Source: Strigamia acuminata (lineage: Eukaryota > Arthropoda > Chilopoda > Geophilomorpha > Linotaeniidae). From it: 64,000 nucleotides of DNA. The notes under the pieces were generated by a model. That model saw only the letters and a list, made by a program, of their open reading frames with translations. It ran no database searches and had not been told where the DNA came from. The stretch's first letter is position 1. Each line of letters opens with the position of its first letter. A program made the translations under genes and the position numbers. Below, in pieces: positions 25,201-34,771 of this stretch. Location of the stretch: NCBI GenBank assembly GCA_949358305.1, contig OX442324.1, positions 5,895,575-5,959,574 of the forward strand, in the 5' to 3' direction.

Positions 25201-28200
25201 CCACCCCCAATTCCCCTTTAGTTGTGCTAGTGCCACTTGTCTGCCGAGTTATTATGAGTGGTAATTGGACCTTCTTTTCTAATTGAAGCAACGGCCAAAA
25301 AATACGCCAGGCAATGTGCCAATCTCAAACTCACTCACCTCAATTACACCTTCAAGAACCGCACCAACAAACCTCTTACTACATCAAATCAAATCTCTGT
25401 TGGCAAACTAAATAAATACTCACCCACTATCAAACTTGGGCGCTGATCCTTTTAACTGATACTTCAACAACCAATCAGCGCTTGTCGCTTCCAAAATAGA
25501 CAAATATTTTATTTTCAAACTTAAACGCTGCAAGAAAACCCGAGCTCATCATCATATTTCAAGCGCTTTTGCCCCAAATGTGTTGGACCACGGCAAAAAA
25601 ATGTATCCAAAAGTGCTAGTCAATTTAGCATTCGACCAATGGCATCGTTGCGAATATTTCCTCAGCTCCGTTTGCCACTTTCTTATCAGTTTTGCATGAA
25701 ATACAACTAGTCCCGAGAGCACTGCTAATTAAGCCATTTGCAACCACCAAAACAGACAGGCAAAGGGTTATGAATGGCACGCGCCCTCACTACAAATGCA
25801 GTCCTCTTCGTCACTCGCAAACGGAACGAAGTAACGAACGGGTATATAACCCCGAGCCGTGTGTCGACAAATCAGATTGTGCACATATTCCGCCATCCAT
25901 TTACCAACGTTATGGCGCACTTATTGACTACACTGCACGAACTACAAGAAATCCCCGTTTCACAATTCCTGTGTAATGCGTTAAGTCAACAGTCTCTACA
26001 CAGGCAAATGGCAATCCTGCAGAATTTCAATTATTACGAACAATTTCCACGCTTCTTCCAACTTTAACAAGTGTCCCAAACATCCTAAGAGAAATTGATC
26101 TCATTTTTTACAAAACAGAAAGAGAAGAAAAGAAAACAAGAACAAAATTGGTGTCAGTTTCAATCTCATCCGTTTGCATGGTCGCACTGACTCCCTACTA
26201 TACTTTCATTTCAATTTTAAAACACCTTGCCACCATTACAGCCGAGGGCAGTTGTTCTGTGCATCTGCAGACAACTTGCTGCTTTCCTCGTGGGAGTCGT
26301 CATTTTAGAGAAACACCTCGAAATCGTTCCTTCAAGCTCGATTCAAACACCAATTTTTCTTCCACATTTCTTTTTTTTTTAAACTTAAAACTTAATCTTC
26401 CGGGTCTAATTTAATTTTTTTTAAACAAATTGCTTAATTTACTTTCCAACATTGTGCGATTGACCAAAATAAAATATAACAAGAGATTGTGTCGTTGTAC
26501 AAAAGCTTAGCATAGTGGTCAGTGCACCAGACCGGCAATCAGGTCTGCAGTTCAATTACCATCATGGATTCATTCCTCTGGAACCAATCTCCTTGCTTTT
26601 TCAATCAGTCTGAAGATATCGATAGATGTCAATCGTATTCCCCTCTAAAGAAAATTAACCAATTTCCCTCAATCCTCGATCAAACAAAAAATAAGAACAA
26701 TAGATGCATTACAATTTACAAATGTCATTCAAAAATGATAGCGCAGCGAGCGAGCATCCATTAATCTCTATCCCCTTATTTGTATACGCACTGACTTCTT
26801 TATTTACTTACATGTAGCCTGCATTGTTACTTCATTACATAGGATTTGCTTGTTTACATTTTGCCTCGCATGTATGTCAGATTTAGGGTAGATTTTGTAT
26901 GACCTTTGTCGCTTCTGCGACACTAAATCCAATCTCTCTTTCTCTCTTTATCGTTTACTTCCTATAATACAAAAATTCCCAAACCCCACGGATCTGATCC
27001 ATTCACTTTGCTCCGATTCTGCCCATTTCCATTCCAGTCATGGACGCACACACACACCTGATGAAACCAGGTGTAAGGCAAAGGAAATGAGAAAAGTCTC
27101 AGAACCAAATTTTTACACTCGATTCAAGACGCCCTGTATATTATTTAAAGCAACACTATTACTACCTCCCATACATATATATATAATATAAGATATATAT
27201 ATATATATATACACCAACTCTCGACTTCAATTATTCATACACACCCAAAGTCATAAATTTTGGAGTGTTCGAAGCATCAAAACAAACTTGCACTTAAGTA
27301 AATCACTAACACATTCACCATTTTCTCACCACAAGTAAATTATTCTAGAGAGAAACTACTTAAAACTTCCACCATTCATTTCTGCCAAATCCATCATTGA
27401 AAATTGGCCGAAAAATTTATCGACAGATTCCCTAAGTTTGCAGAGCAGGTTTAATCTTATAGTAGGAACGAGATCGTTATTCATAACTTGATCATAATTT
27501 CGGCTGGCAGTTAGAAAAGGATATTTATATCTGTCCTTCTAAATTAACCTAATTTTATTAACTCGTTACACAAAACGGAGCGAATGTCTGAATTATTTTT
27601 TTAAAAACTTTCAATTATTAAAGACAAGAGTTTCAAATTAGATTAAATTTTATCTTATTGAATTTAACCATAAAAGTGTATATATTGATCGAGATGTAGC
27701 GCTTCTAGCTTTTAATTTTTGACACTACTTTTTTTTACACCAGCGAGCAAGATCGAAGTCATTAACATTTAAACCAAAACTTTGCTATTAAACTAATAAA
27801 AAACTTTTTAAAAAAATAAATAATAAAACCTTCCCAAATGGTATTAAAATGTCCTCCACACAATGATGCGTATGTTATTTGGTTATTCCAGTAGGAAAAC
27901 AAGCACAATTGTTTATTTTTGAGTACATGCAATTGTGGTACTGTATATGTAGTTACGACGCTGCACGTGTAACAAATAAAAAGTATATCCTGTAGAAAGT
28001 GAAATTTTCTGCCAGATGGCCTGCCAACACCATTATTTCAACCATATAATAGTACTACAGGTATAGTAGTAAAATGTTGTCTTTCAGACTTTCCTTCCTT
28101 GTTTTGTTGCTGCGCCTACATCGGGTAATCTAATTCCATTGTCAACCAATTTTAAATGTTGATCTCAATTCTCAGTCACGAAACGTGTGGGAAATCATAC

Positions 28201-28298
28201 TTTTGTGCGATGGCGCACATTTGATTGGCTAAATCAAATCACATGGCAATCGCCTCATTCTCATAAATACAAAATACAAAACAAAAAAAACAAAAAAC

Positions 28299-28329
<31 letters not shown>

Positions 28330-30733
28330 TCCTCTTTTTTGAGAGTTGAACGACCGTTATCGAATACTCGATTTGTGATTGCTCGAGATTTACAACTGGG
28401 CGACCTAGCCATAAGGGGTAGCGAGCGGTGAGTGTTAATTGGCTGGGCGGAGAAGCAGCTAGAGGGTCGCTTCTTGCCAATTACAGGGCCCAACAGACAA
28501 CTCTTGGCAGGTGTTTGTTCGCCTCATCGCCCTCCTACGTTCGAGAGAGGGTCACGGACAAGAAATTCCGACCCAATCAAAAACGGCTCCAAACTCCCTC
28601 AATGGCTTCTTCTCACTTTGAATTATCGATCCTCCGCGATCCCCTTTAAATCGATCTGTGTGACCGAGAAAAGAAGCAGTAGACGCGTCTGTCTTACACT
28701 CCTCATCATCACTCCGTGTTCCTTTTCCCGACCAGATGGAAACACGTGTTCATACCTTTTTTTCTTTTCCCTCTTTGATCAAAATGCGAGATAAGTTGGT
28801 TGAAGGAGGAGAAGCAGAAGAAGAAAGGAAAAAATGCGCCGGATGAAGTCACGACCGATAAGATTTATGCTCGTTTCTTCTTTTTTTTCCTTCCTTGATA
28901 AATTCACAGCAGGATTCCTTCCTCCCAACGGGACTTGTCACTCCAACAACTTTTCCATCTTGCGATTGCGAGTGAATTTGGAGTTGCCATGAGCCCACGA
29001 CTGCTCCGTGGGGATTGCGTGGGCGGCACTTCATTCAATTAACGCAGGTGTCAAGACGCGAGAGGTAAAGCAAGGGAACAGTGCAGCTTGTACCCAAAGA
29101 CCGGTGCCTCGAGGGAAGGTCAGTAGCTCGGTCACAGGCGCAACTCCAATAACTTAAGGGTCAAACTTGCAATGGACGAGATCCCACAAGTGACTCTGGC
29201 ACTAACAAAGACTGCGCATGAGTGAAGATGGAGTCAATTTTCGATTTGGCCTACCGCCACACCACAAACGCCTCATCCCCTTTCTTCATCAATCAGCTAC
29301 TCGCACACCATTTTGTCTTCCACATTTTATTGCAGTGCTTAATCAAACTCGCTGCCCAAAATAGAAACATTCGCGCATTTATCGACACAAACGCAACGTG
29401 ACGACATTAACAGCAGAAAGCAGCAAAAAAAATATATCAAATTGGCAGAACTTAACACTTCAAAAAGAGAAAAAAGAGAAAAAAAAAATGGGCGACAATT
29501 TCTCACTGTTACCACCACAATCATTAATTTTGCCTCCATTTTTTATCCGCTTTGAGCCTTTCGTGTTCCATTCTTTTTGTCTTCTGGCAGATAGCAGCCG
29601 TGATAAAGTGCGCGGGGCACGACACGACACCGTGCTTGCAAAAACAAACACCGTCCGCCCTTTAGAGGGTTGTTGCCTTGCCGCGCGAGCCGAACGAACC
29701 AGTCAGTCGCCTTTCCTTTCCTTTCCATTCCCTTCCCTTCTCCTTTAAATTCCTTTCAAAGAAACGCGACAAGATTTAGAAGCGTCCGGTGTTGCCTATT
29801 GTGCGAGTCGGTGGACAAAAGGAGTTTCCGGCTTTCGATTCGAGCTCGACTCGCAGGACTTAGTTGCTCCGAGGGAGTGGGGTGGTGAGGGGGTCGAGAT
29901 TGGCACCTTTTGTGTTGGCCCATTAATTAGGTTAAGCTTTCCCCATTGCCACATCACTGGACAAGGGTCTCCAGGACTCGGATAAAACGGACGCACGCGT
30001 TTCACGCTGAAACTGCCGACAATCTACCGTAACACGTTCAATGAGCGTACAGAGACTTCCACTTAACCCTTTTACAACTAACTCGACCTCCTAACTCTCA
30101 GATAGCATCAGCTTCCCCATCCCCTTGAAAAAAAGTTTTAAAAATGTTGCAATATTCAGCAAAATCTTTTGAATATTCAGTATTCACACATTTCCTCTTT
30201 CCGGCCGTAATCAGTGTCGTTTATATTCATTAAACAGAGTTGTGAGTTGCGCCGCAACTTCTAAACTTGTTTACGCTTGTTTTGCTTTTCTTTTCTTTTC
30301 TTTTCCATTTTGCCAGTGACACACACGCTACTTGCAAGCCGTGACTCATCCATCCTTCCTTAAATAACTTTTTTCTCTCGTCTCTTCTCTTCTTCGCCAT
30401 TAATATTGATTCGTTAAGCACCTTATCTTCCTTAACCGGCTTCCCATACCTCTCGCACAAAACACTGACACAGGGGCGTCACAAACAACACTTATTTCTA
30501 CAAACAACTGTGACTCGTATAGAAATATCTCTAATATTTTATTATTATCTCCTCTCCAGTCCTTCATAACAACTCGTAAACCGGCTTTACTCTTTTTAGT
30601 GAACAAATAATAAGAATAAAAAATGTAGTTTAAATCTAATCTCATGTTTTTCATTTCACAAATGGATCTCCATTTTCTAGCTTACATTTTCCATTTTTAT
30701 TTTTGTCTTTCTTTAACACCACAACTGTAACCG

Positions 30734-30778
<45 letters not shown>

Positions 30779-33510
30779 TTTGCACTTCCTAAATTGATTC
30801 ATATTCGGATTGATCAAATTTGACCCGAAATGGATCGAATTTAAAATTTTATATGCAGTTTCTTCAGCATCTGTTGCCATTAGAAAAATTAATTTTTTAA
30901 CCCTCGGTATTATGCAGTAGCTATCTTTGTTTCCCTTTTCCATTAATACCCCCAACATAAAAACCGCGATGAAATATGCTTATGGATGAAAGCAGGACCA
31001 ACCCCACACATGTCGACCTTATTTTTTCTTTCCTAGCCCACCCACAAAATTTTCCAGCCTAAATTTACCACTTTCGCTGTAACATAAAACCCTCGCCCAA
31101 ATCGGGTGTCACGAGTGATTTCAATTGTCAGTCAGACTAAAAGGAGGACTATAGTGATTCCCGTCCCCTAATGGGCCATTGGCCTCCTTAGGTGCAGAAC
31201 AAATCAAGCAGTAAAAGAGGCAGCACAGAAAGAAAGAAAGAAAGAAACAACAACGGCGCACAATTATAAACACGCAGTCAACTGTTCAATTTCCTACACA
31301 TTCAAAACTATTAGCACTTAAAAAGACACTCGCAAACAGCATATAACTCACTTCCCCAGACACACAGGAAGTTGCAACCCGAAACTCACCAACAAACACG
31401 CGAGAACAACAAAAAATAAAATAAAAATAAAAAAAACACAGAAAAGAAAAGAACAAAAACTCATCAAAATGGCTGGCGAATATTCAAAAACACAAAATAT
31501 TCCCTTTCTTTTCATCTAGCACGAAATCAGGCCATTAATTTTCATCAAGAATATAAGCCCCTTGTTGCTTGGCCTACTCTCGAGCACAGTCCACAAAGTC
31601 CCTTCCTTCCATCTATCCATCCATTCATCCCCCCTGGGCGTGATAGATGCGGCAGATGGTTGCCATGCCAACCCCCTCCCTCACTAGTCATCATCTCAGT
31701 CCCCCCTCCCCGCCTTTCCTCCTACACAAACCCCCGCTGCGTGAGTGGAGGTAACACCTCTGATCAATATGAGAAATAAAAGTGTATTAAATGCGAATTA
31801 GCCAACGACTACCGTCACTTCTGAACAACCCAAATTACAACTTCCTCCAACCATTTACAACAATTTTTTTTTTTTTTTTTTTAATTTTTATAAAAATAAA
31901 AAAATAAAAAAAATTCTGGTATTTATTTATTTTTCCATAAATCGTCAATTAATGCAATGTTTCATCCCGAAATATTTCCTGAGTTTGAAAACAAAAGTTA
32001 ATTTCATTTGGCATTTCGTACTCGCAAAGTTCAAACTCGTTTGTTTATCTTTTATCATTTCCTCGTAGCGCGAATTTTTTAAGCTCTACAATACTGGTGA
32101 ATTTAAGGTGCACATAAACAAGTCACGCCGCGCTTTTTACTGTTTTCAAACTGGATTTACAAATCCCCCACGTTATCCTTACAAACTAAAGTGCTGCCAT
32201 CGCGCAACCATTCGTATAACTAACTACAGGCACCACGCAAATCCCACTCTTATCCATTCCCTATTCCTACACGCCATTACTTTTACATCTTTTCGACTTT
32301 AACGCCATTCTATTACGAATCAGCCGAGTCCAAAATCCCACCGAAAAACGCGCCCGTTAACGAGGTTAACGAATAATAAATAATCGATAGTTTCACCTTT
32401 TTCCCTCGTTTCATGACCCCGCATTAAAAAAAAAATACAACTAAATTTTAAAAATCACACGAGAATTGTATCACCGTATATTATTGTTTCAAAAAATTAA
32501 ATCCGACTTATGTACCTTTCAAAATCCACTTAGAAATAAAACAATTGCGAGTAATTTAATTGCAGAAACAAACAATTCTTAAAATGTTTTTTTTTTTTTT
32601 TTTTTTCAAAAAAAGAAAAAAAAAATTCAATTTAGCACTTCTTTTTATCTTTTTTCTGTTTGTTTCGCTATTTCATTTTTCCCCACATTAAATTAAAAAA
32701 AGGGAGACTCGAACGTATTTTTCCCCCCGGGATGAACACGAAGGACGGTGACCTCAATTAATTATCTTTTTCTTTTTTCTCCTCCTTTTTCCATTCGCAA
32801 TTCAATTGAGAATTCACCACCTGTTTCGGCCCTCGTTCAAACCACATTTTCACCATAAACAAAATAACCTCGTGTTCACACGTGTTCCCAGCCCCGTTCA
32901 ACTATGTCTATACTCTTATTGTGCTTGTCGGTGACCCCGTTAGGCCTAACCTTGAATCCGAACACTTACGACTTACCGCATTCGAGTAGGGTGGCGAACA
33001 CAGACGTAGCCCGTCGCGCGCTAATTTGTCACGAACAAGTCCCTTAAGTTGTAGCCGCGGTATTTTCACTAATTCCGCCTTTCCTTCTTCGTATTCGTCC
33101 AAGTATTTCCGCAAGTAGATGGGCGTTTCGTGCGCGGCTCCCCCGTCGACGTCGGCCGGCGATTCGGATCCGGTTTTGGCGACCGATTGCGGCGGTGGCA
33201 GTTCGTCGTCGTACATGTACGTGCTGTAGTTAGGCTTACTCGGGCACGTGGCGCTTTTAATTTGCTGCACGGCAGCGGCGGCTTCTTCCACGGTGAAGTA
33301 TACGGCGGTCGCCCCATGCTCGCGGAGAGTCTTCACGGCCCTCAGTAAGTGTGATCGGTGACCGGAATCGGTCACTCCGATTGCGTCCAAGTCGGGCTCG
33401 CCGATCTGTTTACATATTTCCAAATCGTCGTAGCCGTTATCCAAAAAACCTTCTGTGTATTGGGACAAACACAGAGTACAAAGCCAATCGCCCACGATGT
33501 TCTCAGACAT
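1719..33510 (-). CDS. SASH1: SAMD5-SASH1-like adaptor protein, long multi-exon gene (3' end outside the window)
   Basis: Exons in transcript order are 32977-33510, 16357-16479, 14481-14585, 14270-14394, 9296-9357, 8419-8637, 7924-8030, 7782-7823, 3491-3575, 2912-3399 and 1719-1805. All have AG/GT borders and phases that join without a stop, giving about 659 codons. The first exon encodes a SAMD5-type SAM domain and tail. Later exons carry the SASH1 N-terminal DGS...LDGLA...HLESLRR helix and the EERMKLVLMVKEGQISMEEA segment that matches the SASH1 motif preceding its SLY region. SH3 and SAM exons expected of SASH1 are not in the window. In vertebrates SAMD5 and SASH1 are adjacent separate genes; SASH1 is a signalling scaffold. 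The join between the SAMD5 exon and the rest is inferred from strand, phase 0 to phase 0 and the lack of another stop or start. Two separate genes remain possible. Confidence 0.75.
1806..2911 (-). other. intron of the SASH1-like gene
   Basis: AT-rich intron with an (ATT)n stretch near 1890-1920 and poly(T). I see no exon-like block in it on either strand. Confidence 0.5.
2912..3399 (-). CDS. SASH1: SASH1-like large central exon
   Basis: 162 codons plus the 2-base completion of the split codon. The acceptor is cgtttcag and the donor ACG/gtgaga. It encodes VDGSYVPAAQKCQHWYDEPPYE..., then SSASSKRDSLDSPRED and a basic end KMLSKFKSIT. The DGSY start and basic stretch resemble the region of SASH1 after its EERxxLxxxVKE helix. 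Many Ser-Lys-Arg segments suggest a phosphorylated linker. Confidence 0.75.
3491..3575 (-). CDS. SASH1: SASH1-like exon
   Basis: 85 bp, phase 0 to 1, encoding VLRDFRHGFFNAGTKKPEIK and following residues. The split codon joins correctly to the exon at 2912-3399 (G/TG = Val). Confidence 0.7.
3576..7781 (-). other. 4.2-kb intron of the SASH1-like gene
   Basis: AT-rich, with (AAAT)n at about 4263-4308 and several poly(T)/poly(A) tracts. No open frame here has exon borders compatible with the flanking phase-0 exons. Confidence 0.5.
7782..7823 (-). CDS. SASH1: SASH1-like microexon, 14 codons
   Basis: 42 bp encoding MCQYEPQRFLTQDE between ttattag and gtaagat. It is symmetric (phase 0 to 0), so it can be skipped without a frameshift. 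It continues the helical segment of the preceding exon. Confidence 0.7.
7924..8030 (-). CDS. SASH1: SASH1-like exon with the EERMKLVLMVKEG helix
   Basis: 107 bp, entering in phase 1 and leaving in phase 0. It encodes DGTYASRDVRATAEERMK, then LVLMVKEGQISMEEAFEK. This is the strongest family signature in the gene: SASH1 carries a very similar EERxxLMMMVKExxITxEEAL segment. The acceptor follows a poly(A)/poly(T) run. Confidence 0.8.
8419..8637 (-). CDS. SASH1: SASH1-like exon, basic linker
   Basis: 219 bp between ttgcag and TCCG/gtaaag, entering and leaving in phase 1. It encodes ELQDPCETAPLPETSLVKKK followed by a basic GRILRGLTLKKDKDRSK segment and a proline/serine stretch. It can be joined both to 9296-9357 and to the alternative first exon at 8913-8979, because both leave in phase 1. 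Confidence 0.7.
8913..8979 (-). CDS. SASH1: possible alternative first exon of the SASH1-like gene
   Basis: ATG at 8979 opens MKLEKYALFKRGKSIRKYFS, followed by a donor CAAG/gtaaag in phase 1, which fits the exon at 8637. The basic aromatic segment resembles the NKYFWQNFRKN stretch of SASH1. The upstream 9000-9070 is GC-richer and could be an internal promoter. It could instead be a cassette exon with an acceptor further upstream. Confidence 0.45.
9296..9357 (-). CDS. SASH1: SASH1-like exon
   Basis: 62 bp between ctttcag and gtaacttt, entering in phase 2 and leaving in phase 1. It encodes CMNPKSTGFYDTCHFSSSTS. Both split codons join correctly with 14270-14394 and 8419-8637. A long poly(A) tract abuts its donor side at 9262-9290. 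Confidence 0.65.
12660..13440 (-). repeat. satellite-like palindromic tandem repeat, about 177-bp monomer, 4 copies
   Basis: The landmark GAAACAGTGAGACATGAAAC and its variants recur at about 12672, 12849, 13025 and 13318. The first three are 176-177 bp apart and the last follows after a longer spacer. Each monomer has CATCCGAAACGTGTCCAAAA and a CATGTGGCCGCTGG block, and ends with the inverse of its start (CTCACTGTTTCGAATTG), so adjacent monomers form hairpins. Short open frames here are spurious. Confidence 0.75.
13617..14125. repeat. MITE-like inverted-repeat region
   Basis: Short AACACCACGGTGTT-type palindromes recur at about 13630-13700 and again near 14025-14125. Inside, CGTATTTCTTCGATTCTAA near 13860 and TTACAATCGAAGAAATACG near 13960-13978 are inverted partners, and ATGCGTCTTACAATCGAAG occurs twice. 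The nested inverted structure suggests a short non-autonomous DNA element; no coding capacity is seen. Confidence 0.45.
14270..14394 (-). CDS. SASH1: SASH1-like exon, Gly/Tyr-rich
   Basis: 125 bp between atgcacag and gtgaatac, phase 0 to 2. It encodes PSSCLSDQDEEEIYGYGGYG, then VYGRRMYKHHANRL. Joins in frame on both sides. Confidence 0.65.
14481..14585 (-). CDS. SASH1: SASH1-like exon
   Basis: 35 codons, symmetric phase 0, between atttcag and gtacatg. It encodes TSHVKLAAECCGNIYGSVAP and a short Ser/Pro/Tyr tail. It lies 86 bp upstream of the exon at 14394. Confidence 0.65.
14586..16356 (-). other. intron of the SASH1-like gene
   Basis: AT-rich, without a supported exon on either strand. Open frames such as 15757-16023 (+) and 16099-16338 (+) have no splice or family support. 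Confidence 0.45.
16357..16479 (-). CDS. SASH1: SASH1-like exon 2, N-terminal helix
   Basis: 41 codons, symmetric phase 0, between ctttccag and gtaagtg. It encodes DGSKGYLDGLAVTYAEAFKT, then HYQDVVEHLESLRRKEVEV. SASH1 begins with a closely similar DGSxGxxDxLAxxYAxxY...MEELRKRRV segment, so this marks the start of the SASH1 homology. Confidence 0.75.
19890..20090. other. ambiguous open block, possible exon on either strand
   Basis: On the minus strand a frame runs from an AG at about 20087 to a donor TTTG/gtatga near 19942 (reads LGIEVMPVLSEMMSTWLQLL, later LITDEGQSIGLFG). On the plus strand another frame reads KYPEYEKEELLFIPNKPIDW, later DIISDKTGITSIPN, then a stop. Neither matches a family I know. 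It might be an alternative exon or chance. Confidence 0.2.
26503..26575 (+). repeat. tRNA-derived SINE-like fragment
   Basis: TTAGCATAGTGGTCAGTGC resembles a tRNA A-box and CAGTTCAATTACC about 30 bp on resembles a B-box. Between them lies an anticodon-arm-like CAGACCGGCAATCAGGTCTG. The acceptor stem does not close, so a functional tRNA is not called. Confidence 0.4.
32977..33510 (-). CDS. SAMD5: first exon: SAMD5-like SAM domain module
   Basis: 178 codons from ATG at 33510 to donor AATGCG/gtaagt, phase 0. The SAM domain covers about residues 5-66: MSENIVGDWLCTLCLSQYTE, then FLDNGYDDLEICKQIGEPDL, then DAIGVTDSGHR and LLRAVKTLRE. The C-terminal LKGLVRDKLARDGLRL-CSPPYS matches the conserved SAMD5 tail ([21 protein letters not shown]). 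In between lies a variable acidic/proline linker. Vertebrate SAMD5 binds Eph-family-type SAM partners. Longer in-frame sequence exists upstream of the ATG, but the family starts at this Met. The domain call is strong; whether it stays a separate protein is open. Confidence 0.85.
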
Positions 33511-33737
33511 TGATTTTTTCTTCTGGATGGAGTCGACGATGGGCCGTCGGGACCGTGCTACATCGCGGTTCACGAGCACGAGATGAGCCCCGTGCACAGG
33601 AGCAACGCCTCGCTTCGCGTACACAGCCGAGCACCGACAATAAACGAAAATGCGCTCCACTCGCACTGCGCATGCGTTTTGGGGATGATGTCATTAGTCC
33701 GGTAAACGGCGAACGAATCTTTCATGGCAGCGAAATT

Positions 33738-33741
33738 CTAA

Positions 33742-33776
<35 letters not shown>

Positions 33777-33830
33777 AATAAATAAATAAATAAATAAATA
33801 AATATACAAATAAATAAATATACAAATATA
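33738..33830. repeat. (AAAT)n microsatellite
   Basis: AATAAATAAATAAAT runs almost uninterrupted for about 75 bp, followed by AAATATACA variants. It lies in the region between the divergent SAMD5/SASH1-like and SEP-repeat genes. Confidence 0.9.
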
Positions 33831-34132
33831 TACACAGGATAACATTTAAAAATTTTGAAATTTTAAAAATTTAAAAATTGGTTATTTTTTATCACTGTAT
33901 AAAAGCAAATAAAAATTTATTATTTTTGTTTATATATATTTTTTTAAATATTTCATTGGGTTTTTTAAATATTTTATTGGGTTTTTTAAATTTAGATCGC
34001 GATTGCGAGGAAGGAGTAAAAATTTTATCAGTTCGTTGCTTCTGAAAAGCACGATTTAAAACTTTCTAAATAGGCATAAAGAAAATATAGAGCAAAGTTC
34101 CGCTAGATGGCTCGAAAGAGCTGATTGATGCC

Positions 34133-34145
34133 GTTGCTTAGCAAC
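34133..34145. promoter_or_regulatory. RFX X-box palindrome
   Basis: GTTGCTTAGCAAC is a perfect inverted pair of RFX half-sites (GTTGC, 3 bp, GCAAC). It lies 620 bp upstream of the minus-strand SAMD5/SASH1-like start and 640 bp upstream of the plus-strand gene at 34772. RFX sites often control ciliary genes; a role for either gene here is inferred. Confidence 0.5.
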
Positions 34146-34771
34146 GTGCTGTATTTGTGAAGCGCGAGACAGAAGAGAATGTGGCCAGGTTCAAAATTAG
34201 AAAATAGCACAATGGGCTATTAAGTAACAAAATCAAATATGCCCATTTAATCAACTTCATATTTCATGCTCTGAAATACTCGGTTGTCTTAGCATGCATC
34301 TCTGTTACTCGCAAACTGAACCTAATCTTCTGAAATACGAATTAAATGAATTTGACATTATCAAACCTTCTGCCACTGTTCTATTTCTAAATCGATCAAG
34401 CTCATTTTGCCAACCTTTGCATCAAGTAATGTGTGAAAAGAAAAATTTTAAAAAAATTTAAAAAAAAAAAAAAAGAAAATTCCACATATTTATTATTATT
34501 ATTATTATTTTTAATTCGATTTCAGCTGAACGATTGGTGTTTGTTTCCTTCCTTCAATAATCGGCCAGCAGACTGTGAGTGCAGGCTCTCGGCTGGATGT
34601 CATGTAAGTCGTGTTCTTAGTGATGATACATTCCTTGATCATCAATTGCGAAAAAGTCCGTCCAAGTCGAGTGCTGGCATAAGAAACTCTATAATTCACA
34701 TATCAACCGTCCAACGAAGTAATTCCGAAGTGAGATTGTGTCGAAAGCGAGCCACGACTCGTCTCTGCATA

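Larger units (their letters stand above)
16480..32976 (-). other. 16.5-kb first intron of the SAMD5/SASH1-like gene
   Basis: Mostly AT-rich, with GC-richer islands near 28.4-30.0 kb. It holds simple repeats: (AG)n at 19183-19228, (TA)n at 18488-18525, 20659-20676 and 27175-27212, and poly(A) of about 40 bp at 30735-30770. It also holds a SINE-like fragment at 26503-26575 and an ambiguous open block at 19890-20090. I see no other exon with phase and splice sites fitting the gene. Confidence 0.5.

Noticed and set aside
26503-26575. Functional tRNA gene
   Set aside because: Boxes are present but the acceptor stem does not pair, so only a SINE-like or degenerate tRNA fragment is called.
33130-33752. 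Plus-strand open frames opposite the SAMD5-like exon
   Set aside because: They are antisense shadows of a GC-rich conserved coding exon; the SAM domain is on the minus strand.
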